From Pseudomonadota bacterium (GTDB lineage Bacteria; Myxococcota; Myxococcia; Myxococcales; Myxococcaceae), in assembly GCA_023426545.1 (NCBI GenBank), contig JAFAAN010000164.1:1-57437 (forward strand): 57,437 nucleotides of DNA, given 5' to 3'. Under the pieces are notes generated by a model. It was not told the DNA's origin. It saw only the letters and a list, made by a program, of their open reading frames with translations, and made no database searches. Positions 42,243 to 51,094 of the stretch are shown one piece after another. Numbering within the stretch: the first letter of the stretch is position 1; each line of letters opens with the position of its first letter. The position numbers were made by a program, and so were the translations under genes.

Positions 42243-42390
42243 GCCTTACCGACCCGAAACGTTTGGCCGCTGGCATAGGACGTACGGGGGCAGACAGACA
42301 GAACTTGCCGGGTTAGCCTCCAACTGTTCACCCATAGGGTTGCTGTGCACGGAGTGGACGCGCGGGGTCCATCCGCCGTGCGGGGCCCAC

Positions 42391-42412
42391 GCGTTTTCTC
42401 GACTGAAAACGC
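42391..42412. other. Perfect hairpin with 8-base stem
   Basis: gcgttttc (42391-42398) and gaaaacgc (42405-42412) flank the loop tcgact. The run of four T in one arm and four A in the other is unusual in this genome. It could be a terminator of a short transcript or part of a structured RNA. Confidence 0.45.
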
Positions 42413-42419
42413 CTGCGCC

Positions 42420-42448
42420 GGGGCCTCCGCGAGCCCCCCGGAGGCCCC
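42420..42448. other. Second perfect hairpin with 9-base stem
   Basis: ggggcctcc (42420-42428) and ggaggcccc (42440-42448) flank an 11-base loop. It begins 8 bases after the preceding hairpin, so the two form a tandem. Confidence 0.45.
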
Positions 42449-43006
42449 CGTGCTTCGTGGAAGCCAGAGAACCTGATACGTTGGGCGGCGAATTTCCTAC
42501 GGTTCCGCCGAGTCCTGCGCGACGGCCCGCCCTCTAGGGTTGGTTCATGTTTTCAGCGTGTGCGTAAGTGCTCCACAGGGCTCCATATCTATCTGGAAAT
42601 ACAGGACCCGGATCATCCGGGAAGACCTCACCGGGTGTGTGGAAAGCGGTTGGAGCCAATGCCGGGGTGGTTTCCGACTCAGGCAAACGAGCGCCGGGAC
42701 CTACGCCGCGAGTCGATATCCGCCGGCCGGAAGCCGCGGGCGGAGCAGTGCGTGGTGGCGCTTCCGTCGCTGGGGGCGTCGTCGGAGTCGTGCCGCCGCG
42801 GCTCCGCGAGGACCGAATCCTGGGACCGCGGCAGGCGGTGGAGACGCCCCTGGCGTGTTGGGGGGCCTACGAAGCCCACGCGCGACCAGCACGCTGATGC
42901 GGCGGAGGGCGAGGGATGCAGGCGGCGCAGCTGAAGCAACTGCGCGCCCCGGGCGAGAGGGACAACCTCGCGTCAGCGCTGGCTGCCCGTTGGTATCCTG
43001 CCGGGA

Positions 43007-43162
43007 ATGCCCCGCGGACGACACCTGCTCCTCGCCAGCGCCTGCCTCTTCGCGTGCTCGAGTGCTCCGTGGATGCCTCGTGAAGCCGAGCACTATGGCT
43101 ATACGAGCGCCTCCAACCCGCGGGTCTGGGTCCGAGGGCCGTGGGATGCAGTGACGGAATGA
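43007..43162 (+). CDS. 51-residue lipoprotein, first gene of a three-lipoprotein operon
   Basis: 51 residues. The N-terminus MPRGRHLLLASACLFAC is a short lipoprotein signal with Cys17 (lipobox L-F-A-C, slightly off consensus). The mature part is only 34 residues, ending RVWVRGPWDAVTE, with a Tyr/Trp-rich middle (EHYGYTSASNPRVW). The case for a real gene is the signal, plus the ATGA overlap (43159-43162) with the next lipoprotein gene. CCGGGA lies just before the ATG, a weak ribosome binding site. Function unknown. Confidence 0.6.
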   Translation: MPRGRHLLLASACLFACSSAPWMPREAEHYGYTSASNPRVWVRGPWDAVTE

Positions 43163-43572
43163 AGCCTAAGGTGCTCGCCCTCTGCCTCCTGCTCTCAGGT
43201 TGTGCCGTTCGGCCCACGGCGCCCCCTCGCGTCCCTCCAGCAGAGGCCGCGTGGTTCAAGTTTCCGGAGACCTTGCCCGTCAACGGCAGGCGTGAGGTCC
43301 CTGCGGCGACCGCAGCCGCTATCCAGTTGGCCATGAATGACTTCCGGCCAAGGCACACTCGCCTGCCAGACGACGCCTCCTCGGTGGAGGTTTGCTTGAA
43401 TCAGCGGCAGTCCTACGACGTACGGACGTCCCCCCTCCCGGACGGAGTCGTCCTCATCCGCTTCTCGGTCAGCCCTGGCGCTTGCACACAGGGAGGTGCG
43501 GTCATGGACATGGGCGCAACCTACGCAGTGGATACGCGAGCCTGGCGCATCCTGGCGGTGCAGCAGCCATGA
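43159..43572 (+). CDS. Lipoprotein, paralogue of the next gene
   Basis: 137 residues with signal MKPKVLALCLLLSGC (lipobox L-S-G-C, Cys15). The mature domain shares a pattern with the next gene: W/R-F-x-FP-x-x-LP, then AAAIQLAMNDFRPR, then C-L-x-x-Q-S-Y-D-V and a final TYAVDTRAWRILAV. Two cysteines (EVCLNQ and GACTQ) match those of the paralogue and may form a disulphide. No function known. The frame begins with GTG at 43141, but the ATG at 43159, overlapping the previous gene, starts a normal signal. It overlaps the next gene by ATGA at 43569-43572. Confidence 0.8.
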   Translation: MKPKVLALCLLLSGCAVRPTAPPRVPPAEAAWFKFPETLPVNGRREVPAATAAAIQLAMNDFRPRHTRLPDDASSVEVCLNQRQSYDVRTSPLPDGVVLIRFSVSPGACTQGGAVMDMGATYAVDTRAWRILAVQQP

Positions 43573-44036
43573 TGCGTGTCAGCTCGATTTCTCTTCTCGC
43601 GCTCGGGGCCACGGTCCTCGGCTGCGCCACAACTCCCCCCCGACCTCCTCGCGCGCCGGAAGAAGAGGCGGCGCGCTTCGCCTTCCCCCTCGAACTCCCG
43701 GCCGAAGGGATGCTCCACCTCGATGGGAATACGGCAGCCGCCATCCAGCTCGCGCTGGAAGACTTCCTTCCACGGGGCACCCCCATTCCAGTTGGCACCC
43801 GACCAGACGAAGCCTGCCTCTACCAACAGCAGTCATATGACGTGACTTCCGCACCGGGACCGGAAGGCGTGGTTCTGGTCCAGCTCACCCAGAACGATGC
43901 GGCCTGCCCTCACTCTCCCGAGCTTTCGGTGGAGGCCCGCTCCGGAAAGCCGCTTCTGGACGTCACTACCTATGCCGTGGACATTCGCACCATGCGAATC
44001 CTGTCGGTGGGCCTACAGGTCCGTCCGCGGCCCTGA
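43569..44036 (+). CDS. Lipoprotein, paralogue of the preceding gene
   Basis: 155 residues with signal MMRVSSISLLALGATVLGC (lipobox V-L-G-C, Cys19). The mature domain repeats the pattern of the preceding gene: RFAFPLELPAEG, AAAIQLALEDFLPRG, EACLYQQQSYDV, EGVVLVQLTQND and TYAVDIRTMRILSV. It differs by an insert after the second Cys. This is a tandem duplication with diverged sequence. It starts ATG-ATG, the first overlapping the TGA of the upstream gene. It converges on the acyl-CoA ligase gene, with 84 bases between the stops. Confidence 0.82.
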   Translation: MMRVSSISLLALGATVLGCATTPPRPPRAPEEEAARFAFPLELPAEGMLHLDGNTAAAIQLALEDFLPRGTPIPVGTRPDEACLYQQQSYDVTSAPGPEGVVLVQLTQNDAACPHSPELSVEARSGKPLLDVTTYAVDIRTMRILSVGLQVRPRP

Positions 44037-44120
44037 GGCTTCGCCGAAGGCAGCGGACACATCAATTGCCAGCGGGCCCTGTCGCCCCCGCTCTTGGGCT
44101 GGGGAGGACTTGTGGACAAC

Positions 44121-45638
44121 TCAAGGCGCTCCGTGCGCGGCGCTGAGCGCGCGCCGATCGACCTTGCCCGCCGAGGTCCTCGGCAGCGCCTCGATGAAGC
44201 GCACCGACTTCGGCGTCTTGTAGCGGGCAAGCCGGCCGTCACAGAAAGCCAGCAGCGCCTCGGCGGACAGCGCGGTGCCAGACCGGGCGACGACGAGCGC
44301 ACGCGGCGTCTCTCCCCACCTGGGGTCCGCGACGCCGATGACGGCGACCTCCGCCACCTCGGGATGGCCCGCGAGGACGCTCTCCACTTCTGACGGGTAG
44401 ATGTTCTCTCCTCCGGAGATGATGAGGTCCTTGCTCCGGCCGACGATGCGAAAGCACCCCTCCGCATCGCGCACGGCCAAATCCCCCGTGCGCAACCACC
44501 CTCCCGCGAAGGTGCGCGCGGTGTCCTCGGGACGACGCCAGTAGCCGGCGCACACGTGCGGGCCGCGCAGCAGCAGCTCGCCCACGTCTCCCGGCCGCGT
44601 CTCTCCGTCGATGCGTGCCTCGACGTGGAACAGCGGCACCCCCACCGCCCCCGGCTTGCGACGCACGTCTTCCGGCGGCAGCCAGAAGTTGTTGGGCCCG
44701 GCCTCGGTGAGGCCATACCCCGTCTTGAAGTCCACGCCCCGCGCGAAGAAGCGCTCGAAGACAGGCCCGGGGCAAGGCGCTCCGCCACTGATGAGCAGCT
44801 TGATGCGGGACAGGTCCACGGCATCGAAGCGCGGGTGGCGCTGCATCTCGATGAACATGGTGGGCACGCCGAACACGAGGTTCACCACGCCTCGCTGGAC
44901 GAGGTCGAACACGCCCTCCACGTCGAAGCTCCGGCACACCACCGACGCGCCGCCCACATACGCCAGCGGCGCGGTGAAGACGCTCAGCCCTCCGGCGTGG
45001 AACAGCGGGGCATTGAGCAGCGCCACGTCATCCGCCGTGAGGCCCCACCCCATCACGGTGTTCACCGCGTTGGCGGTGATGGAGCCATGGGTGAGCACCG
45101 CCGCCTTCGGCAGTCCCGTACTGCCGCCCGTGTAGCAGAGCACCCACGGCGCATCCGCCTCCAGCTCCAGCGGAGGAAGGGCCAGCTCCTGCTGAGCGCT
45201 CCGCTCGGAGAAGGCCCGCGCGCCCGGGCCCGAAGACGCGAGACTGAGCCAGTGCCGCACGAAGGGCGCACGCGGCCGGACGGCATCCACCTGGGCACAG
45301 AACTCAGGCCCGAAGACGAGGACGGAGGGCTCCGCATCCGCGAGCAGGCTGCTCAACTCCGTGGCGCTCAGCCGCCAGTTGAGCGGCTGGAGGATGGCGC
45401 CGAGCTTCGCGCACGCGAAGAAGAGGTCGAGGAACTCGACACAGTTGTACGCGAGCACGGCGACCCGGTCCCCCTGCCCCACGCCCAGCCCATGGTGCAG
45501 GAAGGCGGCGGTGCGAGTGGCCACCTCGTTCCACTCGCGAAAGGTGATGCGCCGCTCGCCGTGATGCGCGTCGATGAGGGCGGTACGCTCGGGAGCCAGC
45601 GCGGCGCGGCGGGCCAGCCAGTCATGGACGATGGGCAT
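44121..45638 (-). CDS. AMP-forming acyl-CoA synthetase
   Basis: 505 residues of the ANL superfamily. It activates a carboxylic acid as acyl-AMP, then as the CoA thioester. The P-loop is YTGGSTGLPKAAVLTH (about 155-170), then the A5 motif TGYGLTEAGP, A7 LRTGDLAVRDAEG, A8 GRSKDLIISGGENIYPSEVE and the catalytic lysine in LPRTSAGKVDRRAL near the C-terminus. Chain-length preference cannot be read; the fold is that of medium/long-chain acyl-CoA ligases. The frame extends to 46049, but the ATG at 45638 begins the family N-terminus (MPIVHDWLARRAAL). It lies 152 bases downstream of an MDR gene on the same strand and may be in its operon. Confidence 0.92.
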   Translation of the reverse strand: MPIVHDWLARRAALAPERTALIDAHHGERRITFREWNEVATRTAAFLHHGLGVGQGDRVAVLAYNCVEFLDLFFACAKLGAILQPLNWRLSATELSSLLADAEPSVLVFGPEFCAQVDAVRPRAPFVRHWLSLASSGPGARAFSERSAQQELALPPLELEADAPWVLCYTGGSTGLPKAAVLTHGSITANAVNTVMGWGLTADDVALLNAPLFHAGGLSVFTAPLAYVGGASVVCRSFDVEGVFDLVQRGVVNLVFGVPTMFIEMQRHPRFDAVDLSRIKLLISGGAPCPGPVFERFFARGVDFKTGYGLTEAGPNNFWLPPEDVRRKPGAVGVPLFHVEARIDGETRPGDVGELLLRGPHVCAGYWRRPEDTARTFAGGWLRTGDLAVRDAEGCFRIVGRSKDLIISGGENIYPSEVESVLAGHPEVAEVAVIGVADPRWGETPRALVVARSGTALSAEALLAFCDGRLARYKTPKSVRFIEALPRTSAGKVDRRALSAAHGAP

Positions 45639-45790
45639 GGCCTCAACGCTAGCTGACCCCTGAGCCGCGGTGCCCCCGCATCGTCGCGCCTCCACCTCGA
45701 CGCCATGGAGAACCGCTCGCTCGATGGCCCGGCATGGCATTGGAGGCCTCCACCGATGGCGCCCCGCTCCCGCGCCGAAGCCCCCAGCCC

Positions 45791-46828
45791 TCAAGGCACC
45801 AGCACGAGCTTGCCCACCGTCGTGCCGGACTCCAGGGCGCGGTGCGCGTCCGCCACCGCGTCCAGCGGGAAGCACGTCACGGGCTGCGGCGTCACCTTCC
45901 CCTCCTCCACCCAGCCCAGCAGCCGCGCCATGGCCTCCTCCAGCACCGCGCGCTGCTCGAACAGGTACGACAGGTTGAACGCCAGCACGCTGGTGTTGTC
46001 GTTGGTGAGCGAGAGCGGGTCGAAGCGCGGCGTCCGCAGCCAGTCCCACGCGAGCTTCGCGTAGTTCGGCCGCCCGCCCGTGCGCGGCAGCATGGAGTGG
46101 AAGCCGTAGATGACCAGCTTCCCGGGCGACGCCAGGTGCTTGTAGCTGTCGCGCAGCGTGGACGGCCCGTTCGCGTCGAGCACCACGTCATAGCCCCGGG
46201 GCGCCGCCCTCTCCGCCGCGGCCCACAAGTCCTCCCGGCTCTTGTCGATGACGACCTCCGCCCCCTGCGCACGCGCCGCGTCCACCTTGTGCGCCCCGCC
46301 CACCACGCCCACCATCCGGCACCCGGCGATGCGGCCCAGTTGCAGCAACGCGCCCCCCACGCCCCCCGCCGCGGAGTGAACCAGCACGTGCGCGCCCGGC
46401 CGCGGGTGTGCCAGCTCGAAGAGCGCGTAGTACGCGGTGAGGAACACCGTGGGGAAGCCCGCCGCCTCCTCCATGCTCAGCCGGGAGGGCACCGTGAACA
46501 GCTGATGACGAGGCACCGTGACATGCGTGGCGTAGCCACCGAAGCGCGTCACGCCGAACACCCGCGCCCCTGGTGCCAGGTCTTCCACGCCCGGTCCCAC
46601 CGCGTCCACGTGGCCGGAGAACTCGAAGCCCGGGGTGATGGGCCAGCCCACGAACTCCTTCGCGGAGGCGTACAGCCCCATGCGGATGACGCAGTCCGCA
46701 TAGTTCACGCCGATGGCCTCCGTGGCCACCCGGACCTCGCCCATTCCAGGTGAAACCTGATTCACCTCTTCAAGGTGGAGCTGCTCGTACCCACCGGCAT
46801 TCGGGATGACGACCTTGCGTGCGCGCAT
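45791..46828 (-). CDS. Zinc-independent MDR oxidoreductase (quinone reductase / VAT-1-like)
   Basis: 345 residues of the medium-chain dehydrogenase superfamily. The N-terminal part has the family segment GVNYADCVIRMGLY and GFEFSGHVDAVGPGV; the Rossmann part has VLVHSAAGGVGGALLQLGRIAG (nucleotide-binding AAGGVG near 145) and a YDVVLDANGP strand. Zinc ligands of alcohol dehydrogenases are missing, as in quinone oxidoreductases and VAT-1-like proteins. It uses NAD(P)H to reduce an enone or quinone; the substrate is unknown. It starts at ATG 46828. It is divergent from the lipase gene and upstream of the acyl-CoA ligase. Confidence 0.9.
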   Translation of the reverse strand: MRARKVVIPNAGGYEQLHLEEVNQVSPGMGEVRVATEAIGVNYADCVIRMGLYASAKEFVGWPITPGFEFSGHVDAVGPGVEDLAPGARVFGVTRFGGYATHVTVPRHQLFTVPSRLSMEEAAGFPTVFLTAYYALFELAHPRPGAHVLVHSAAGGVGGALLQLGRIAGCRMVGVVGGAHKVDAARAQGAEVVIDKSREDLWAAAERAAPRGYDVVLDANGPSTLRDSYKHLASPGKLVIYGFHSMLPRTGGRPNYAKLAWDWLRTPRFDPLSLTNDNTSVLAFNLSYLFEQRAVLEEAMARLLGWVEEGKVTPQPVTCFPLDAVADAHRALESGTTVGKLVLVP

Positions 46829-46983
46829 GTGCCGCTGCTTACCACGCGACGCAGCGCGACAACGTCCGGACACGTCCAGTCGATGGGAGACGTTCGTCAG
46901 AGATGTCTCTACACTGTGTATCGCGCTCGCGGACTCGACGTGTTCCGAGCGCGTCTTCCAAAAACAAACGACGGAGTCTGCCC

Positions 46984-47985
46984 ATGCGACTGAGGCCTTC
47001 GCTGTATCTCGCGAGCACGCTGCTGCTTGGCATCACCACTGGCTGTGGCGAGGACTTCGCGCCGCACGACGAGACGCTCGGCGCGGTGGAAGCCGCGGCG
47101 GTCTCCACCTCTGGAGCCACCACGCACTTCCGCGACTGGCTGTCCGCCAACGGCTACAGCGGCTACGACTTCGTTCGAGCGGACCTGACGGGCGGCAGCT
47201 ACGGCGGCAAGAGCAGCGGCACCGACACCGTGACGAAACAGCCCGTCATCTTCATCCACGGCAACTCCGACAAGGCGGTGGGCTCGGGCGTCTTCGGTCA
47301 GACGGGCTGGACGAACTCCATCGAGTACTTCCACTCGCGGGGCTACAAGACGAGCGAGCTGTACGCGACGACGTGGGGCCCGGCGAACGCGGCCATGTCT
47401 CCGTACCAGTACCACTCGAAGCAGAACGTGATGAAGGTGCGCAAGTTCATCGAGGCGGTGAAGGCCTACACCGGGGCCTCGAAGGTGGACATCATCACCC
47501 ACTCCATGGGCGTGACGCTGGCGCGCAAGGCCATCCTCGGCGGGTGGGCCAATGACGCGGCGGATGGCGGTGACTACTACGTGGGCGAGCCGCTCACGTC
47601 CTCGGTGGACACCTTCGTCGGCATCGCGGGCGCCAACCTGGGCCTGACGTCGTGCTACCTCTCCGGCCCGTCGACGCCCACCTGCGGCGCCACCAACGGC
47701 CTCTACCCGGGCTACCTCTACTGGGGCAGCGTCATCGGCCGCTCCGCGTACCTCAACGACTTGCGCTCGAAGAGCGGCTACGAGGGCGCCTACCGCTACA
47801 GCATCTACTCCACGGCGGACGAAATCATCGGCTACGACGGCATCGTCTACGGCGAGTACACGTCACGCATCCCCGGGCAGACAGGCGAGAAGCGCTACAC
47901 CGGCTACCCCTACGGCCACTTCAACACAAAGGACCTCACGGCCGAGGTCCAGTACGGCATGGTGGTCAACCACACCATCCCCTAG
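46984..47985 (+). CDS. Secreted lipase lipoprotein (class 2 / alpha-beta hydrolase)
   Basis: 333 residues. The lipoprotein signal is MRLRPSLYLASTLLLGITTGC (Cys21). The hydrolase core has the oxyanion segment PVIFIHGNSDKAVG, the nucleophile elbow DIITHSMGVTLARKA with Ser about 174 (G-x-S-x-G reads T-H-S-M-G), an Asp near STADEIIGYDG and a closing His in YGHFNTKD. The extended loop with paired cysteines (TSCYLSGPSTPTCG) and Gly/Tyr-rich segments match class 2 lipases. It would hydrolyse ester lipids at the surface or outside the cell. It converges on the alpha/beta hydrolase gene, separated by a strong terminator. Confidence 0.88.
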   Translation: MRLRPSLYLASTLLLGITTGCGEDFAPHDETLGAVEAAAVSTSGATTHFRDWLSANGYSGYDFVRADLTGGSYGGKSSGTDTVTKQPVIFIHGNSDKAVGSGVFGQTGWTNSIEYFHSRGYKTSELYATTWGPANAAMSPYQYHSKQNVMKVRKFIEAVKAYTGASKVDIITHSMGVTLARKAILGGWANDAADGGDYYVGEPLTSSVDTFVGIAGANLGLTSCYLSGPSTPTCGATNGLYPGYLYWGSVIGRSAYLNDLRSKSGYEGAYRYSIYSTADEIIGYDGIVYGEYTSRIPGQTGEKRYTGYPYGHFNTKDLTAEVQYGMVVNHTIP

Positions 47986-47995
47986 CCAGCTCCCG

Positions 47996-48027
47996 CCACC
48001 TCCACCCGCGTGAAGGGGTGGAGGTGG
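47996..48027. terminator. Strong bidirectional terminator
   Basis: ccacctccaccc (47996-48007) and gggtggaggtgg (48016-48027) pair perfectly over 12 bases with an 8-base loop, gcgtgaag. It lies exactly between the stop codons of the lipase and of the converging hydrolase. Confidence 0.75.
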
Positions 48028-48036
48028 ACCGGGCGG

Positions 48037-49227
48037 CTACGGCCTCGGCGCGGCGCCCGGCGTCGGCTCGCCTTCCTGGCCCGGCGTGGGCGGAGGCAGC
48101 AGCTCCGGCGTGAGCGGCGCGGAGGACGGCGTGGAAGGAGACTCCGGTGTCGGCGTCTCCTCCTTCGCGGGGGCGGCCGGCACCGTGATGCGCCCCGCCG
48201 CCGCGTCGCGGACGAAGGCGAAGGCCGCCTCGTTGAAGCGCTCCGGGCAGTCCATCTGCACGGTGTGGCCGCAGCCCTCCAGCGCCACGAGCTTCGCGCC
48301 CGGGATGTGGGACGCGCCGTACGCCATGATGCCGCGCGCCTCGCCGCCGTGGAGGAAGGGGCTGGGGATGAGCCGGTCATCCGTGCCGTAGATGATGACG
48401 GTGGGCACGGTGACGCGGTGCAGGTTGTCGCGCACGAAGTCGTTGTTGGACAGGCCCCGCACCGTGCGCACGTTGGCGTAGGCGTAGGCGTCGAACTCGG
48501 GCGACTTCGCCAGCCGCACGCGCTCCTCGATCAACCACTCCAGCTCCGGACGCCAATGCATGAAGTTGGCCTGGCGCACGCTGCCCCAGATGCTGGACTC
48601 GGGCGCGGACTTGATGAACTCCGAGCTCATCGCCCGGGCGAACCACGCCTTCTCCTTCCAGCTGAACTTCTCGAAACCGGCAGGCGACGCCAGCACCAGC
48701 GCGCTCAGCGAGTCCGGGTAGCGGATGGCATAGGAGAGCGACGTCTGCCCGCCCATGGAGTGGCCAGCGAGCACGGGCTTGTCCAGGCCCAGGGTGTCCA
48801 CCAGCTCCAGCACCGCGTCCGCCATGGCCTCCATGGTGTACGGGAAGGTGCCCGGCTTGTCGGACTTGCCGTAGCCGGGCAGGTCCACCGCGATGACGCG
48901 GTAGCCCTGCTGCTGGAAGACGTCGAGCTGCGCCCGCCAGAACTTCAGATACGAGCCCAGGCCGTGGATGAAGACGACCGTCTTCGCGTCCGGGCCGCTG
49001 CCGGGCATGTCGACGTAGGCCATCTGAGGCACCACGGCCATGCCGTACTGGTTGGCGGTGCGCGGCAGGGGAATCCGCTTCACCGGCCAGGGCTGCTTCG
49101 AGCCCTCGGAGGTGTAGTCCAGGTCCTGGAAGGACAGCGCGGGCTGGTGCGCGTACGAGCGCACGCAACCGGCAGAGGAGAGCCCCGCCGCGAGGAGCAG
49201 GGCCGTGAAGGCGCGGGAGGTGCTCAT
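48037..49227 (-). CDS. Alpha/beta hydrolase lipoprotein
   Basis: 396 residues. The signal is MSTSRAFTALLLAAGLSSAGC (Cys21). The core has VVFIHGLGSYLKFW (oxyanion), AGHSMGGQTSL with the nucleophile Ser at about 158, an Asp in IIYGTDDRLIP and a His in EGCGHTVQMDCPE, a complete triad of the MhpC/epoxide-hydrolase-like branch. The last 45 residues are Pro/Thr/Glu-rich and disordered. An esterase or hydrolase acting in the periplasm or at the outer membrane is likely. The ATG at 49227 lies 2 bases after the stop of the outer-membrane protein gene, so the two are co-translated. The upstream frame to 49623 is a shadow. Confidence 0.88.
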   Translation of the reverse strand: MSTSRAFTALLLAAGLSSAGCVRSYAHQPALSFQDLDYTSEGSKQPWPVKRIPLPRTANQYGMAVVPQMAYVDMPGSGPDAKTVVFIHGLGSYLKFWRAQLDVFQQQGYRVIAVDLPGYGKSDKPGTFPYTMEAMADAVLELVDTLGLDKPVLAGHSMGGQTSLSYAIRYPDSLSALVLASPAGFEKFSWKEKAWFARAMSSEFIKSAPESSIWGSVRQANFMHWRPELEWLIEERVRLAKSPEFDAYAYANVRTVRGLSNNDFVRDNLHRVTVPTVIIYGTDDRLIPSPFLHGGEARGIMAYGASHIPGAKLVALEGCGHTVQMDCPERFNEAAFAFVRDAAAGRITVPAAPAKEETPTPESPSTPSSAPLTPELLPPPTPGQEGEPTPGAAPRP

Positions 49228-49229
49228 GG

Positions 49230-50891
49230 TCAGAACGCGTACCAGGTGAAGGTGGTGAAGACGGAGAAGGGGTTGGTCCGGATGGTGGGCGAGCCGTCGT
49301 AGAAGCTGCCCCGGAACAGGTAGCCCGCGTGCAGGCCGGCCGTCATGAGGTAGCGGATGTGGTAGCGCAGCTCCGCGTTCACCTCGGTGCCGATGTACCG
49401 GCCGCGCTCGACCTCGGGCGTCCACCGGAGGGGCGTCGCGTCGGAGGTCGCCGTGCCCACGCCCAGCTTGAGGTTCAGCTTGTTGGGCACCATGTCCCAC
49501 GCCGCGGTGGCGATGGCGGCGCGCAGGCCGTAGCCCTGGTTGGAGATGTCCGTCACCGCGCCCGTGTAGTTGTTCACCGTGCTGGTGAACGGGAACAGGA
49601 TGAGCATCTTGTGGTTGAACCACACCGCGCCCGGCAGGCCGTACTGGTTGAGGGTGAAGGCCCCGGTGTAACGGCTGTCGGAGAGGTCGTCGTCACCCGT
49701 GGTGTACATGCCCTCCAGCGTGAGCACGTCCGCGGGCCCGCGGCCCCACTGGTACATCAGCTCCAGGTTGGCGGAGAGGCCGGAGATGGTGAGCTCGGCC
49801 AGGGCGGAGCGCTCCGGGTCGTCGCTGACGTACTTGCCGCCGTTGTACATGACGAAGCCGGACGCGCCGAACCGGCCCGTGCGGAAGTCGATGTTGTGGT
49901 TGAAGTTGGCGCCCGCCCAGATGACGTTGCCCGTGGGCCGCGCGATGTCGAAGCGCGCCGTCCCCGTGAAGGAGCTGAGGCCGTTGGAGGACGGGCCGCT
50001 CTTCACCAGGCCCTCGAAGGCGTAGGCGTCACCCTTCGTCTGGTCGTTGAGCAGCCACAGCGACACACCCACGTTGGTGTTGGGCCGCACCGGGTACACG
50101 TAGTCACCGGTGATGAGCCAGATGTACTTCAGGCGCGGGTCGTTGCGAGACGCCTTGTCCGCCTGCGCGGTGCCCAGCGGCAGCAGGCTCAGCTTGGCCA
50201 GCCCCTTGTAGCCGCTGAAGATGGAGATGCCCGTGGCGTCGCTGCCCAGGAAGCTCATCTTGTAGCCGGTGCGGGTGATGTCCGACAGCGGCGTGCGCGT
50301 GGGGTCGTAGACGTTGTCGTAGACGGGCTGCGTTCCCACCAGCAGCGTCAGCTGACGCGGGTTGCGCGTGGGGTAGAGCGCGACGTTGACGTTCTTCGTC
50401 TGGATGTTGACCTGGTCGGCGTTGAAGCCGCCGCCCTCGTTCTGCTGGAGCGCGTTGGCCGACCGGCCCCACATGTAGTCGATTTCGAACTGCGCCCGGA
50501 ACGAGGCCAGCCCGTCCACGAAGTGGGGGCTGTACTCGAGCACCGGAATCCACCGCTGCTCGATGAAATACGCGGAGAGGCCGGGCTCGGCGCGCACCGC
50601 GCTTCCGGCAGGCAGGCCGATGGGGCCCAGCGCCACGCCGCGCAGGCCGGCGGGGTCACCCACCTGATTCTGCACCGAGACGCGCGTGAAGAAGTAGTTG
50701 ATGAGGTTGAACTCGCGCGGCTTCGCGTCCTCGTCGCGGTTCTCCTCGTCGTTCCATTCACCGTAATACAAGCCGGGAACCGGCGTGCTCTGCGCCGCTG
50801 CCGGGAGGGCCACACCCGCCAGCGCCAACGCCAGCGCGCCCGCGGAGCGCCGCGCCGTCCTGCGTGCCTCGGACAACCACCACCGTGCCAT
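49230..50891 (-). CDS. Outer-membrane beta-barrel protein
   Basis: 553 residues. The signal peptide cleaves after PAAA (about 33). The mature chain shows alternating beta strands of barrel type, Gly/Asn/Asp-rich turns, no cysteines, and ends FTTFTWYAF with the C-terminal Phe used for BAM-mediated insertion. Aromatic girdle residues recur (YFIEQRWIPVLEYSPHF, WFNHKMLILFPF). I cannot name the family; a FadL-like or DUF1302-like transporter of hydrophobic substrates is possible because of the neighbouring ligase and hydrolase genes. The ATG at 50891 has GAGG 6 bases upstream. It is coupled to the downstream hydrolase gene. Confidence 0.78.
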   Translation of the reverse strand: MARWWLSEARRTARRSAGALALALAGVALPAAAQSTPVPGLYYGEWNDEENRDEDAKPREFNLINYFFTRVSVQNQVGDPAGLRGVALGPIGLPAGSAVRAEPGLSAYFIEQRWIPVLEYSPHFVDGLASFRAQFEIDYMWGRSANALQQNEGGGFNADQVNIQTKNVNVALYPTRNPRQLTLLVGTQPVYDNVYDPTRTPLSDITRTGYKMSFLGSDATGISIFSGYKGLAKLSLLPLGTAQADKASRNDPRLKYIWLITGDYVYPVRPNTNVGVSLWLLNDQTKGDAYAFEGLVKSGPSSNGLSSFTGTARFDIARPTGNVIWAGANFNHNIDFRTGRFGASGFVMYNGGKYVSDDPERSALAELTISGLSANLELMYQWGRGPADVLTLEGMYTTGDDDLSDSRYTGAFTLNQYGLPGAVWFNHKMLILFPFTSTVNNYTGAVTDISNQGYGLRAAIATAAWDMVPNKLNLKLGVGTATSDATPLRWTPEVERGRYIGTEVNAELRYHIRYLMTAGLHAGYLFRGSFYDGSPTIRTNPFSVFTTFTWYAF

Positions 50892-51094
50892 AAACACCTC
50901 GGCCCCACGCCAGGGGGCGCTTCCGGCCACACGGCCGGACTGCGAACGCCTGAGAGCTCGTTGCTTCCATGGCCCGCGGACTGCCCGCCTCGCGAGGCCG
51001 TTTCCCCATCTCCCCGCGCCGCACGGCATCCCGCCGGGCACGGGCCCCACGCGGAAGGGAGGAGGAGCACGCCTCCCTTCCGAAGGGATTTACG

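Larger units (their letters stand above)
42243..43006. other. 764-base region without a recognisable gene
   Basis: No frame here reads like a protein: the longest, 42560-42934 on the plus strand, is Arg/Cys-rich and unconvincing. The region holds two close hairpins (42391-42412 and 42420-42448), a perfect interrupted palindrome (42607-42621) and locally AT-richer sequence near 42541-42605. It must contain the promoters of the XRE gene and of the lipoprotein operon. Confidence 0.5.

Noticed and set aside
42640..42735. Resemblance to a GEMM (c-di-GMP) riboswitch (aggcaaac and a later ccggcc)
   Set aside because: The tetraloop hairpin and the conserved joining bases are not present, and the distance to the next gene is too long.
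42560..42934. Open frames in the gene-free region upstream of the lipoprotein operon
   Set aside because: Cys/Arg/Trp-rich translations in several frames, no ribosome site and no neighbour coupling.
44108..44118. Single DnaA-box-like nonamer (tgtggacaa)
   Set aside because: One mismatch and no second copy nearby. An origin would show a cluster of boxes beside an AT-rich stretch.
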